The translations under genes were made by a program, and so were the position numbers. Shown here piece by piece: positions 34,447 through 43,187 of a stretch of DNA of 64,000 nucleotides. Origin of the DNA: Actinokineospora auranticolor (GTDB lineage Bacteria; Actinomycetota; Actinomycetes; Mycobacteriales; Pseudonocardiaceae); contig NZ_PTIX01000009.1 in assembly GCF_002934265.1 (NCBI RefSeq), forward strand, positions 62,001 through 126,000, written 5' to 3'. Positions within the stretch are counted from its first letter, which is position 1. Each line of letters starts with the position of its first letter. The notes under the pieces were generated by a model. The model searched no databases. It was not told the origin of the DNA and saw only the letters and a program-made list of their open reading frames with translations.

Positions 34447-35180
34447 CGGATGAAGACGTGCGGCACCACCGCAGGAGGCAGCCTCGCTCGGGCGAGCGTC
34501 ACCTCATCATCATCCACAGTGCTCACCGGGCCACTCCGGACAAAGACGCGCGGCACCACCACACGAACAACCGCGCTCGGGCGACTGTCCGCCTCCCATC
34601 GACAGCTCCCAGCGGGCCACCTCGGATGAAGACGCGCAGCACCACCACAGGACACGACCGCGCTCGCGATCGTCCACCTCTCATCCGCGGCGCCTAGTGG
34701 CCCTTAGATGAAATCCGCGGTATCGCCACAAAAGACGGCAGCACTCGGCAACCGAACCTCTCGCCCATGGTGCCCTACGGAGCCAACCCGGATGAGGGCA
34801 TAGGGCACTACCACAGGAGACAGCCGCATCCGGGCGATCGCCCGCCGCGCGCCCACGGCGCCCACTGGGCCACCCCCGGACAAAGAGGCGCGGCACCAGC
34901 ACAGGACACGACCGCGCTCGGACGGTCGCCCGCCGCACACCCACAGAGCCCACTAGGCCACCCCGGACGAAGACGTGCGGCATCGCCACGGGACACGACC
35001 GTCGTCGACGATCGACCACCTCTCGACCACCGCACCCGGTGGGCCACTCGGATGAGGGCGTGCGGCATCGCCACAGGAGACAACCGTGGTTGGCGATCGC
35101 CCGGCCTCTCAGCCACGGCGGCCAGTGGGCCACCCCGGATGAGGGCGTGGGGCATCGCCACAGGGGGTGCCTGTGGTGGG
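34447..35180. repeat. Tandem array of about nine diverged 83-90-bp units
   Basis: A CGGATGA or CGGACAA start followed by a GACGTGCGGCACC-like block recurs at 34447, 34537, 34623, 34706, 34789, 34877, 34964, 35049 and 35136, a period of 83-90 (mean 86) bases. Each unit has a GCCACAGGAGACAACCG-like second block, a variable centre, and a closing CAGTGGGCCACC. Two weaker copies may precede it (near 34300 and 34364). The period is not a multiple of three. The whole 1-kb gap between the acVLRF1-like and protease genes is filled by it. Confidence 0.8.
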
Positions 35181-35230
35181 GGTGTGCCGGGGACGTCCTG
35201 GATGGGAACGGCCGACCAGGTAACGGAAGA

Positions 35231-35259
35231 GCCGCGCACCGGGGTTCCCGGTGCGCGGC
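35231..35259 (-). terminator. Terminator of the S8 protease gene
   Basis: A perfect 13-bp stem (35231-35243 with 35247-35259) and three-base loop begins 22 bases after the protease stop, between it and the tandem array. Confidence 0.85.
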
Positions 35260-35281
35260 CCTTTCACCTCATCGGGTGGCC

Positions 35282-38143
35282 TCAGGCTCCCGGAGGCGGG
35301 GTCACGTATCCGTTGATGTGCAGGGAAACCGCGCGGATCGAGCCGGTGTCCCCGGCGGCGCCGTCGGTGGCCTTGTAGGTCCAGTTGCCGTTGGCCTGCA
35401 CCGCGGTGAACGGCGTCAGCGACTGGTTCGGCCGCCACGTGCCCGTGTAGGGCGCCACCGCCGACGACAGCGAGGCGAAGGTGGCCGCCGCCGAGTCGTC
35501 GAAGACGACCTGGCAGAGGTTGTTGCCGCTGCCGCCGTTGCGGTTGTGCAGGGTGACGGAGGTGCCGTTGGGGGCGGTGAGGGTGCCGACGAGGTCTTCC
35601 ACGTAGGTGTGGTCGATGCCCACCGTGGTGGCGCCGATGGCCGAGGTGCACGTGGTGCCGTCGACGGAGAAGGTGACCTTCGACGCCGGGCCGACGCCCG
35701 ACACCGGGATGGTCACGCTGGCGCCGACCGTGCTGATGTCCGGCACCGCGACGGGCGGTCCCGTGTACGAGAACGTCTGGGCGACGGGCGACGGCCTGCC
35801 GACCGGGAACGAGAACGTCCCGCGCGTCGGCGACGCGGCCGCCGCGAAGGTCACCCGGGCGTCCAGCACGACCGGCGTGCCCACCGGGTGGCTCAACGGC
35901 ACCCGCACGGTGAACTCGCGGTTCACCGTCTGTCCCTTCGCGACGGTGCCGTAGCCCTGGGAGCGCGGGGTGATGACGACGTTGGCCGTCGGCGAGGTCA
36001 CCACGACGCTGGTGGACACCGCGTCGGCGTCGCCGGTGTTGGTCACCGGCAGGGTCACCGCGACCGTGTCGCCCGGGTCGACCAGGTCCCCGCCGTCGGC
36101 GGGCGCGACCTTCGGCGACTGCGCCAGGGCGCGCGGCTGCGGGCTGGCGCCGGTGTAGGCGAGCACCCGGTCGGCCAGGATCACACCCGCCCCGGTGCGG
36201 GCGTCGAACCCGGCGGGGCCGAGGTCGACCGCCGTGTTCACCAGTGCCTCGCGCACCTCGGACCGCGCGATCCCCGGGTTGCCGGAGAGGACCAGCGCGG
36301 CGATCGCGGCGGCGTGCGGTGCCGCGGCCGAGGTGCCGAAGAACGGCCGGAAGCCGGAGACGCTCGTCTGCACGCCGTCCGCCGCGGTGATGTCCGGCTT
36401 GGTGCGCACTTCACCACCCGTGGCGCCGACGTTGCCCGGCGTGATCGGGGTTCCGTTGGGCTGGTAGAAGACCCGCCGCGGGCCGTCGGAGGAGAAGCGC
36501 TCCAGCTTGGAGTTGGCGTCGAACGCGCCGGGGAAGGGGCCGCGCGGGTTGGCCGGGTCGCCGGTTTCCAGGTCGAACGGCAGCGGGTTGTTGGCGGGCG
36601 CGGCGGCGACGCTGAACGCCTGCTTGGCCGCCGAGTGCCCGACGGTCACGCCGGGGGTGGTGAACGCCTTGAGGCCGTCGGCGGAGTTGGTGAACCGGCC
36701 GCGCAGCGCGGAGAGCGACAGGTACCGGTTCTGCCCGTTGAACTTCACGACCGCCAGCCGCAGCCCGGCGCCGGTGGCGGGGGTGCGCAGCAGCTCGAAC
36801 GGGTCCTGGGTGCCGTCCTGCACGTCCTGGCTGAACGCGACGACGTTGCCCGCGCTGTCGAACAGGTACAGGTCGTAGTCGTTGGCGGAGGCGCCGAGCG
36901 GGTCCGACCAGTGCAGGGTGACGGGCACCGAGGTGGACTCGGTGGACACCGGCTCGAAGACCTGCGTGGTGGCCGAAGGGTCGAAGTCGTGCGCGGTGCC
37001 CGCGAACTTGCCGACGACGTGGCCGGAGTCGACGAAGTCGCCCTCCCAGTGGCCGGACGTGCCGTCGCCGGTGTTGCCGTCGTTGCCCGCGGAGGAGAAG
37101 AACAGCGCGCCGTCGGCGGTGACGTCGTTGACCGCGCGGGCGATCAGGCCGTCCTGGAACGGGGATTCGACGAAGTACAGGACGTCGTCGACGATGATGT
37201 CGCAGCCGTGGTTGCGGCGCAGGGTGCGGATGTTGTCGGCGAAGCTGGCCTCGCTGTTGAACGCGGAGGCGAAGCCGAGCTCGGCGCCGGGGGCCAGGTC
37301 GTGCAGGATCTCCAGCATCGCGGTGCCCTCGTCGCCCTCACCCTCCTGGGTGGGCACGACGTCGACGGCGGGCAGTTCGCCCGCGGCCTGGGAGACCTCG
37401 AGCGAGTCGATGCCGTCGGAGAGCGCGCAGAGCTTCACGCCGACGCCGGTGACGCCGTAGGTGGCGCGGGCGGTGTCGGCGTTGTGCGCGCGGTCGCCCT
37501 CGCTGGTGACGACGGCGGCGCGGCCGCTCTCCCGCGCCTCGACCGCGGCGCGGACGCGCTCGGCGATGCGGGCGGCCTTCTGCTCCTTGGACTCCGGCTT
37601 GGCGGGAACGCCCGCGCGCGGCTGCTGCGCCGCGGTGATCGCACCCGCGGCCTCGCTCACGTGCCGCACGTCGGGGCGGCCCGCGACCGCGGTCAGCGCG
37701 GCGAGCGGGACGTCGGCGCGCACGGCACCGGCGTCGGTGGACACCGACCGGATTCCCGCGCCCGCCTTGGTGAGGGAGCCGAGCAGGTCGTCGGAGACCT
37801 TGTCGGCGGTGATGTCGACGAGCACGGTGCCGCCGGACGAGACCTTGGCCCCGGTCTGCACGCGCGGTACCGCCGCGGCGGCGGCGCGGTCGCGGCGCAG
37901 CTTCTGCTCGACCAGCAACCGGCTGTCCAATTTGGACTCGGCCTTGGTCTGGACCTGCTTGAACCGCTGCAACGCCGCGATCTGCCGCGCGGCGTTGTCC
38001 TGCGCGGCGGTCGCGGGCAGCGGCTGGGCCGCCACCGGCGCGACGACCCCGAACACCAGCGCGGCGGCGCAAGTGGCCGTCACGGCTGGGCCGCGACGCG
38101 ACAGCGCCGATCTCGACCGGACTGGGCGATCGGATGAACGCAC
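35282..38143 (-). CDS. Secreted S8-like serine protease with P domain
   Basis: A 953-residue exported protein: a signal peptide (about 1-40), a long propeptide-like helical region (to about 220), a subtilase-type domain (about 230-650), an adhesion-like Ig fold (about 675-800) and a proprotein-convertase P domain (about 810-953, GVDHTYVEDLVGTL-like). Catalytic Ser605 sits in FGTSAAAP and Asn354 in SSAGNDG; Asp243 is in LSDGID. The usual HGT histidine block is replaced by DEGTAML with Glu272, as in subfamilies that use Glu. Start GTG 38143 has GGAGG four bases upstream. Two inverted repeats lie about 110-130 bases upstream. Confidence 0.88.
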   Translation of the reverse strand: MRSSDRPVRSRSALSRRGPAVTATCAAALVFGVVAPVAAQPLPATAAQDNAARQIAALQRFKQVQTKAESKLDSRLLVEQKLRRDRAAAAAVPRVQTGAKVSSGGTVLVDITADKVSDDLLGSLTKAGAGIRSVSTDAGAVRADVPLAALTAVAGRPDVRHVSEAAGAITAAQQPRAGVPAKPESKEQKAARIAERVRAAVEARESGRAAVVTSEGDRAHNADTARATYGVTGVGVKLCALSDGIDSLEVSQAAGELPAVDVVPTQEGEGDEGTAMLEILHDLAPGAELGFASAFNSEASFADNIRTLRRNHGCDIIVDDVLYFVESPFQDGLIARAVNDVTADGALFFSSAGNDGNTGDGTSGHWEGDFVDSGHVVGKFAGTAHDFDPSATTQVFEPVSTESTSVPVTLHWSDPLGASANDYDLYLFDSAGNVVAFSQDVQDGTQDPFELLRTPATGAGLRLAVVKFNGQNRYLSLSALRGRFTNSADGLKAFTTPGVTVGHSAAKQAFSVAAAPANNPLPFDLETGDPANPRGPFPGAFDANSKLERFSSDGPRRVFYQPNGTPITPGNVGATGGEVRTKPDITAADGVQTSVSGFRPFFGTSAAAPHAAAIAALVLSGNPGIARSEVREALVNTAVDLGPAGFDARTGAGVILADRVLAYTGASPQPRALAQSPKVAPADGGDLVDPGDTVAVTLPVTNTGDADAVSTSVVVTSPTANVVITPRSQGYGTVAKGQTVNREFTVRVPLSHPVGTPVVLDARVTFAAAASPTRGTFSFPVGRPSPVAQTFSYTGPPVAVPDISTVGASVTIPVSGVGPASKVTFSVDGTTCTSAIGATTVGIDHTYVEDLVGTLTAPNGTSVTLHNRNGGSGNNLCQVVFDDSAAATFASLSSAVAPYTGTWRPNQSLTPFTAVQANGNWTYKATDGAAGDTGSIRAVSLHINGYVTPPPGA

Positions 38144-38900
38144 GGGTCCTCCCCCGTCTGTGCGTGCCCCGACCCACGCGCACCGACGCCGGGGAAGCCC
38201 CCGGCGACGCCAACGTAGGGTTCACACCAACGGGTGGACATCTACCGTTCGAGTGATGATCACTCACATGATGTGACGCTCGGTATTTACCCACCACTGT
38301 CTTGCGACGCCCGATACGGCTAAGTGCCAACAAGATCTCGCCGAGCGTGGTGGTCTGTCTTGACAGCGCCCGATGCCCGCGACGGGCACCCGGGCCACGC
38401 GGGAACGTCCCGTCCGGGCGTTCGCGGGAGGTCGCCCGGACGGTCCGGAGTCATCGGGAACGGAGAACGCCGGAACCTCGGTCCGCTTGCGTGGTCGACA
38501 GGCGTACGGCGATGCCGAGCCGCCCGCTCGGCCGTCCACACTCGGCCCGGCTCACTCGCGGTTGGTCCCACCGACTTGCCTGTCGCGCGGAAGCAGGCGG
38601 CCGGGCCGTCGACGGGACGAGCCCGTCCCAAGACTCTCGTTTGGCTGGCTGGAACACCCTGCGGCTACGGCAACATCGGGCCAAGCAGCCGTGTGGAGCC
38701 CCGGCCCGCCGCACCGCTTCTCGCTCGTCGCCAACGCCCGCGAGGGGTCCCCCGCAATAGGGGAACCCCTATTTCAATTCTCTTCGGTCGCGGCGGGCGG
38801 GCGAAGTGGTGCAGGCGGGTCTGTGGACAACTTCGACGCATGTGGCCGGACACCGAAATCACGCCCCGAGCGGCGGCGGCCAGGGCGCCGACCGCGCGGG
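38144..38900. other. 757-bp non-coding interval upstream of the protease
   Basis: No frame on either strand looks like a protein. It holds the two inverted repeats near 38251-38276, and a perfect palindrome AATAGGGG-AA-CCCCTATT at 38756-38773 partly overlapping a terminator-like hairpin (about 38744-38769). The left half should carry the protease promoter. Confidence 0.5.
38251..38276. promoter_or_regulatory. Paired inverted repeats upstream of the protease
   Basis: GAGTGA-TGA-TCACTC (38251-38265) and TCACA-TGA-TGTGA (38264-38276) are each perfect, share the TGA centre and overlap by two bases. They lie 108-133 bases upstream of the protease start and look like tandem operator sites. Confidence 0.5.
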
Positions 38901-40454
38901 CTACAGGACGAAGGCGTCCGACCAGAACTGGCCGGTGCGGCCGGAGAGCGCTTCCAGGAGGGTCGCCGCCTGGCCGTCGGTGAGGGAGGCGACGAAGTCG
39001 ATGACGGCGCGGCCGCGGGCCAGGGACAGCAGGGCCGCCTCGCCCGTCGGGGTGTCGCCGGTGGCGCCGACCAGCGCGCCGGGGTGTTCGTCGCCGAGCC
39101 ACGTGTACTCGGCGCGGGCGAGTTCGACCAGGTCGTGCAGGCGGCGCGGGAGGCGGTCGGCTTCGTAGCGGTCGGCGAGCCACTGCTCCAGCGCCTCGAC
39201 CAGCTTGGTCAGCAGCCGGGCCTGGCCGCGCTGGTGCAGGGCCAGGTCGGGGCGCAGCAGCACGAAGCGCCGGTGGACGAACTTGAGGACCTGCACCTCG
39301 TGCCACTGCCCGCCGCCGAGCAGGACGTGCCCGGAGCGGGTGGGCGGGTCGGCGATGACGTGCACGCCCGCGACCAGCCGCGCGGTCCAGCCGGAGGAGA
39401 AGCGGCCGAACGCCTGCTCCGCGTCGACCGAGCCGTCGAAGGGCACCGACAGCAGGTCGTCGACCAGTTCCGCGCGCACCCGCGACACCGCGGCGGCGAA
39501 GGCGTCGTCGTCGAAGATCCAGGAGTCGCGGGCCAGCAGCCGCCTGCGCAGCCGCTCCAGGGACTGGCCGGGGCGGCGGCCCGCGGTCAGGTCGCTGGGG
39601 TCGAGGCGGGCGAACTCGCGGCGGTCGGACTCCCACTGGCCCAGCTCGGCCGACACCGGGGCGTGCTGCAGGACGCCGATCCGGTGGAAGTCCTCGAGGT
39701 CGTGGATGGCGTAGGCGATGTCGTCGGCGTTGTCCATGATCGACGCCTCGACGGTCTGCTGCCACGGCTCGACCAGCCCGTCGAACACCGCGCGGGCCTC
39801 GGCGAGGTCGTCGAGCTCGGTGACGTACGCGGAGAACTTGCTGGACCCGGTCCCCGGCGAGTCCGCCGGTTCGGCGGCGCCGCGCGGCGGGTCGGCCAGG
39901 TCGCGGGGGTGCGGGACGGGGTGGGACAGGCGCGTCCACGGGTACTTCAGCGTCGCCGCGCGGACGGCGGCGGTCAGGTCGAGCCCGGCGGCGCTGGGGC
40001 CGCGGGTGTCGGTCGTGGTGATGATGCGGAAGCTCTGCGCGTTGCCCTCGAACCCGTCGGACAGCCCGAAGCGGTGCCGGGCCAGGCGGTCGAGGACCTG
40101 CTCGCCGAGGTGCCCGAACGGCGGGTGGCCGAGGTCGTGGGCCAGGGCGGCGGCCTCGACCACGTCCGGGTCGCAGCCGCCGAGGTCGGCGATGAGCGGC
40201 GCGGCCTCCGGGTCGGCCGCCAACCGCTCCGCGATGGCCCGCGCCACCTGGGCCACCTTGAGGCTGTGCGTCAACCGGTTGTGCAGCAACCCGGACCCGC
40301 TGGCGCTGACCACCTGCGTGACCCCGCCCAACCGCGCGAAGAACGGCGACGCCACGATCCGGTCCCGGTCGGCCCGGAACGGGTTGGCCGTCAGGTCGTT
40401 CGCGGCCCGCGCCCCGTCGCGCCGCGCCACCCGCCGCTGCTCGTGATCCGACAT
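38901..40454 (-). CDS. dgt: Deoxyguanosinetriphosphate triphosphohydrolase (dGTPase)
   Basis: A 517-residue HD-domain enzyme. The metal ligands follow the order H...HD...D: RLTHSLKV (His63), AALAHDLGHPPFGHLGE (His106, Asp107) and MDNADDIAYA (Asp near 247). It hydrolyses dGTP (and often other dNTPs) to the nucleoside and triphosphate, controlling dNTP pools. Length and the Arg-rich start (ANDLTANPFRADRDRI) match actinobacterial Dgt, which usually lies near dnaG; dnaG is not in the window. The gene is transcribed toward the protease but is separated by 757 bases, so it is not in an operon with it. Confidence 0.92.
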   Translation of the reverse strand: MSDHEQRRVARRDGARAANDLTANPFRADRDRIVASPFFARLGGVTQVVSASGSGLLHNRLTHSLKVAQVARAIAERLAADPEAAPLIADLGGCDPDVVEAAALAHDLGHPPFGHLGEQVLDRLARHRFGLSDGFEGNAQSFRIITTTDTRGPSAAGLDLTAAVRAATLKYPWTRLSHPVPHPRDLADPPRGAAEPADSPGTGSSKFSAYVTELDDLAEARAVFDGLVEPWQQTVEASIMDNADDIAYAIHDLEDFHRIGVLQHAPVSAELGQWESDRREFARLDPSDLTAGRRPGQSLERLRRRLLARDSWIFDDDAFAAAVSRVRAELVDDLLSVPFDGSVDAEQAFGRFSSGWTARLVAGVHVIADPPTRSGHVLLGGGQWHEVQVLKFVHRRFVLLRPDLALHQRGQARLLTKLVEALEQWLADRYEADRLPRRLHDLVELARAEYTWLGDEHPGALVGATGDTPTGEAALLSLARGRAVIDFVASLTDGQAATLLEALSGRTGQFWSDAFVL

Positions 40455-40634
40455 GCGCCGAGCCTAGACAGGCCCGTCCACCGATGCGGGACGGCGGTCG
40501 ACCGACGCCACGTCACCGTTCGCCCCGGCCCGTCGGCCGGCCCCTTGAGCCCGCCCCGGCACGATCCTCCGCGAGGGGCGCTTCGCAGGCTCCGTCACCG
40601 CCCCCGCGCTTTCACTGCCGACGTCGACGCCGGC

Positions 40635-40682
40635 GCAGCCCCCGCCACTCCACTGGGGGGACAGCCCTGCTCCAGCTTATCG
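40635..40682 (+). repeat. 48-nt dispersed repeat, copy 2
   Basis: Matches copy 1 (32377-32424) at 43 of 48 positions in the same orientation. It lies 40 bp outside the left end of the IS5-type element. The rest of 40455-40722 shows nothing further. Confidence 0.75.
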
Positions 40683-40722
40683 GCGGTGCGGGCTTTTCCT
40701 TGATGGGCGAGAAACTTGTGTA

Positions 40723-41614
40723 CTTTTCATCGTGACGTCGCAGGTCACGGCGCGGACTGAGTGGGGGGAGAGTGGCGGGCGAAGCTCCCGGTAAGACAGC
40801 AGTCGACCAAGATCCGATGCCCCAACCGGGAGCCTCGCCGTGCTGTCTTACCCTGCCGCGATTCCGCTGTCCAACCACACCCTCGTCCACTTGGCCGATC
40901 TCATCCGCGCGGAGCGGACGCGACCTAGGTCCCGATGGCGTCGACTGGAACCCGGTCGCCAGGCACTGCTCGTACTTGCCCACCTGCGCAACGGTGACAC
41001 CCACGCCCGCCTCGCGGTCGGATCCGGCATCTCCCACAGCACCGCCCGGCGCTACATCCGTGAAGCGGTGGACCTCCTCGCCGGCTCGGCCGAGGACCTC
41101 CGTGCCGCCGGCGAAAGGGCTGCCCGACTGGCCTACGCGGTCCTTGACGGCACCCTCGTTCCGATCGACCGCGTCGCCGACCAGAAGCCGTACTTCTCGG
41201 GGAAACACCGACGCCACGGCGTCAACGTGCAGATCCTCGCCGACCCGGCAGGGCGGTTGGTGTGGGCCTCGCCAGCCCTACCGGGCGCCGTCCACGACCC
41301 GACCGCAGCCCGCGCACACGGCTTGATCGACATGCTGACCACCAACGACGTCACCGCTTTCGCCGATAAGGCGTATCAAGGCGCGGGTGGCACGGTGCGC
41401 ACTCCGTTCAAGCGCCACGCCACCCGGCAACGGCTCTCACGCGACCAGAACGCGGTCAACCGGGCACATGCCCGCATCCGCGCACTCGGCGAACGCGCCG
41501 TGTCGCTGCTCAAGGGCCGGAAGATCCTGCTCAAGCTCCGCTGCTGCCCACGCCGAGCCACCGCGATCGTCGTCCTGCACCATATCGAAACCTGCCGTCA
41601 ACCACGATGAAAAG
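40723..41614 (+). mobile_element. IS5-family insertion sequence (about 0.9 kb)
   Basis: Terminal inverted repeats CTTTTCATCGTG (40723-40734) and CACGATGAAAAG (41603-41614) are perfect over 12 bases. One transposase gene fills the element. A further 12-bp inverted repeat, GGTAAGACAGCA/TGCTGTCTTACC (40790-40801 and 40841-40852), brackets the leader and the first codons and may control translation. No clear target duplication is seen at the ends as drawn, so exact termini could shift by a few bases. Confidence 0.75.
40840..41610 (+). CDS. IS5-family transposase (DDE_Tnp_4 type)
   Basis: A 256-residue transposase that appears intact. An N-terminal HTH (about 55-75, SGISHSTARRYIREA) precedes a DDE domain: Asp103 in LDGTLVPI, Asp153 in GAVHDPTAARA, the ADKAYQG block (Asp176) and a Glu in the ARIRALGERAVSLLKG helix (Glu218). 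YFSGKHRRHGVNVQ is a hallmark of the group. It moves its own element by cut-and-paste. The GTG start at 40840 lies at the edge of a 12-bp inverted repeat that could hide the start, a common device in insertion sequences. Confidence 0.9.
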   Translation: MLSYPAAIPLSNHTLVHLADLIRAERTRPRSRWRRLEPGRQALLVLAHLRNGDTHARLAVGSGISHSTARRYIREAVDLLAGSAEDLRAAGERAARLAYAVLDGTLVPIDRVADQKPYFSGKHRRHGVNVQILADPAGRLVWASPALPGAVHDPTAARAHGLIDMLTTNDVTAFADKAYQGAGGTVRTPFKRHATRQRLSRDQNAVNRAHARIRALGERAVSLLKGRKILLKLRCCPRRATAIVVLHHIETCRQPR

Positions 41615-42002
41615 GGTTCACTGCTCGGGGGTATGTGGATAACCCGCGGAGTCGGGAAGTCGGCAAAAGATGATCTTAATGGGCGACCGACAGCGGGATT
41701 TGAGCTGGTGGGGCGGGATGCGCCTCGAGCCGGTGGGCCGGAGCGGAGGGCGGTGGAACTTGGACTGGGAGGAGTGGTCCGTGGACGAATCCGGCCTGTT
41801 GACAACGTGGCCCGGATCGGGCGGCGGGATGGGTCGCGGCGAGGTGTGGCCGAGACGGCTGCGTGGTGGGGGCGGAATACGTTCGCGAGGGCTGGCAGAG
41901 GAAGCGATCTGTACTTGTTCGGTGAGGTGAGAGGTCGACTCGGGTTGGCGGGGAAGCCGGCCGCGGGTGAGTCTGGGCGGAGGGGCGAGTGGAGGTGGGT
42001 CG
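41615..42002. other. 388-bp interval without a gene
   Basis: Open frames here show no domain. A perfect DnaA-box sequence (TGTGGATAA, 41634-41642) lies just outside the insertion sequence. TTGACA occurs near 41798, but no matching -10 is clear. The promoter of the lycopene cyclase-like gene should lie here. Confidence 0.4.
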
Positions 42003-43139
42003 GTGGAGCGGCTGGACGTCGTGGTGGTCGGGTCCGGACCGGCGGGGTGGGCGGTGGCGGCGGCGTGCGTTGGCGAGGGGCTGGCGACGGCCGTGGTGGG
42101 CCCCAAGGTCGGCGAGGTGTGGGGGTCGACCTTCGGGGTATGGGGTGATCAGGTCGACGGGCTCCCCATGGGCGCGAAGGTGAAGCGGGCCACCAAAGTG
42201 TGGGGATCCGGACGGGAGCTGCGAAGGGGCTACGCCGTGCTGGACAACCCCTCCGTGGTGGCGGCGTTCCGCGCCATCGGTGTCGTCGAGGTGGTGGACA
42301 AGGTCGTGACGGCCGAGTTCGGCCCTCGAGGGGCCACCGTGGTGTTGGGGTCGGGGCGGCGGGTCGCGTGCGCGGTCGTTGTCGACGCGAGTGGGTTTCG
42401 GCGGGTTCTGTCCGGGGGGCCCGTGCGGGGTACCCGGGTGGAGCAGACGGCCTACGGGGTTGTGGTGCGTTCCTCGGACGTCGGTCCTCCGGTCCATTCG
42501 GGTGAGGCGGTCTTCATGGACTGGGGGCTCCCCCCGACCTTCCTCTACGCCGTCCCGCTGCCCGGGGACCGCGTCCTGCTGGAGGAGACCTCCCTCGCCG
42601 CGCGCCCCGGGATCGGGTGGGGGGAGCTCAAGGACCGCCTCCACGCCCGGATCGGTCCGGTGTCGCCGCTGGCGGTGGAACGGGTCCGGTTCCCCCTCGA
42701 CGTGCCCGCGACCCCGGTCCGCCACCGCGGCTGCGTTCCCTTCGGCGCCGCGGCGGGGATGGTGCACCCGGCCACCGGGTACAGCGTGGGCGACGTGCTC
42801 GCGACCGCCCCCCGGGTCGCCACCGCCATCGCGGCGGGGCTGGCGCGGGATCCGGTCACGGCGGCCGGGGCGGGGCGGGCCGCGGTGTGGTCGCCCGGGC
42901 CGCGGGTGGTGCACGCCCTGCGCCGGTACGGGTTGCGGGCGCTGCTCGGGCTGCCGCCGCGGCGGTTGCCCGAGTTCTTCGGCGCCTTCTTCGACCTCCC
43001 CGAACCGCTGCAGCGGGCCTACCTGAGCGAACGCGAGCGACCCCGGGAGGTCGCCGCGGCGATGCTCGGAGTTTTCCGGGCCGTCCCGTGGGAGATTCGC
43101 CGGAAGCTGTTGGTATCCCGACATTCCCCACCCGGATGA
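42003..43139 (+). CDS. Lycopene cyclase family flavoprotein
   Basis: A 378-residue CrtL/CrtY-type protein. The dinucleotide motif GSGPAG (10-15) opens it; EQTAYGVVV (about 140), the FMDWG block (about 161-165) and LLEETSLA (about 183-190) follow, the last being the family's catalytic Glu region. PATGYSV is near 250. Lycopene cyclases close the end rings of lycopene with FAD. No phytoene synthase or desaturase is nearby, so a carotenoid role needs genes elsewhere. GTG 42003 is chosen for GGAGG seven bases upstream; the frame is open to 41967. Confidence 0.82.
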   Translation: MERLDVVVVGSGPAGWAVAAACVGEGLATAVVGPKVGEVWGSTFGVWGDQVDGLPMGAKVKRATKVWGSGRELRRGYAVLDNPSVVAAFRAIGVVEVVDKVVTAEFGPRGATVVLGSGRRVACAVVVDASGFRRVLSGGPVRGTRVEQTAYGVVVRSSDVGPPVHSGEAVFMDWGLPPTFLYAVPLPGDRVLLEETSLAARPGIGWGELKDRLHARIGPVSPLAVERVRFPLDVPATPVRHRGCVPFGAAAGMVHPATGYSVGDVLATAPRVATAIAAGLARDPVTAAGAGRAAVWSPGPRVVHALRRYGLRALLGLPPRRLPEFFGAFFDLPEPLQRAYLSERERPREVAAAMLGVFRAVPWEIRRKLLVSRHSPPG

Positions 43140-43187
43140 CCAACGGCCCCACGGAGATCGTTATCCGAAACACACGAAGATGAACAG

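Noticed and set aside
34447-35180. CRISPR array
   Set aside because: Units are about 86 bp with diverged repeats and no short constant repeat plus unique spacer pattern, and no cas gene is near.
38324-38983. Plus-strand frame of 219 codons upstream of the dGTPase
   Set aside because: Composition is Arg/Pro-rich without any motif, and it runs over the end of the dGTPase gene.
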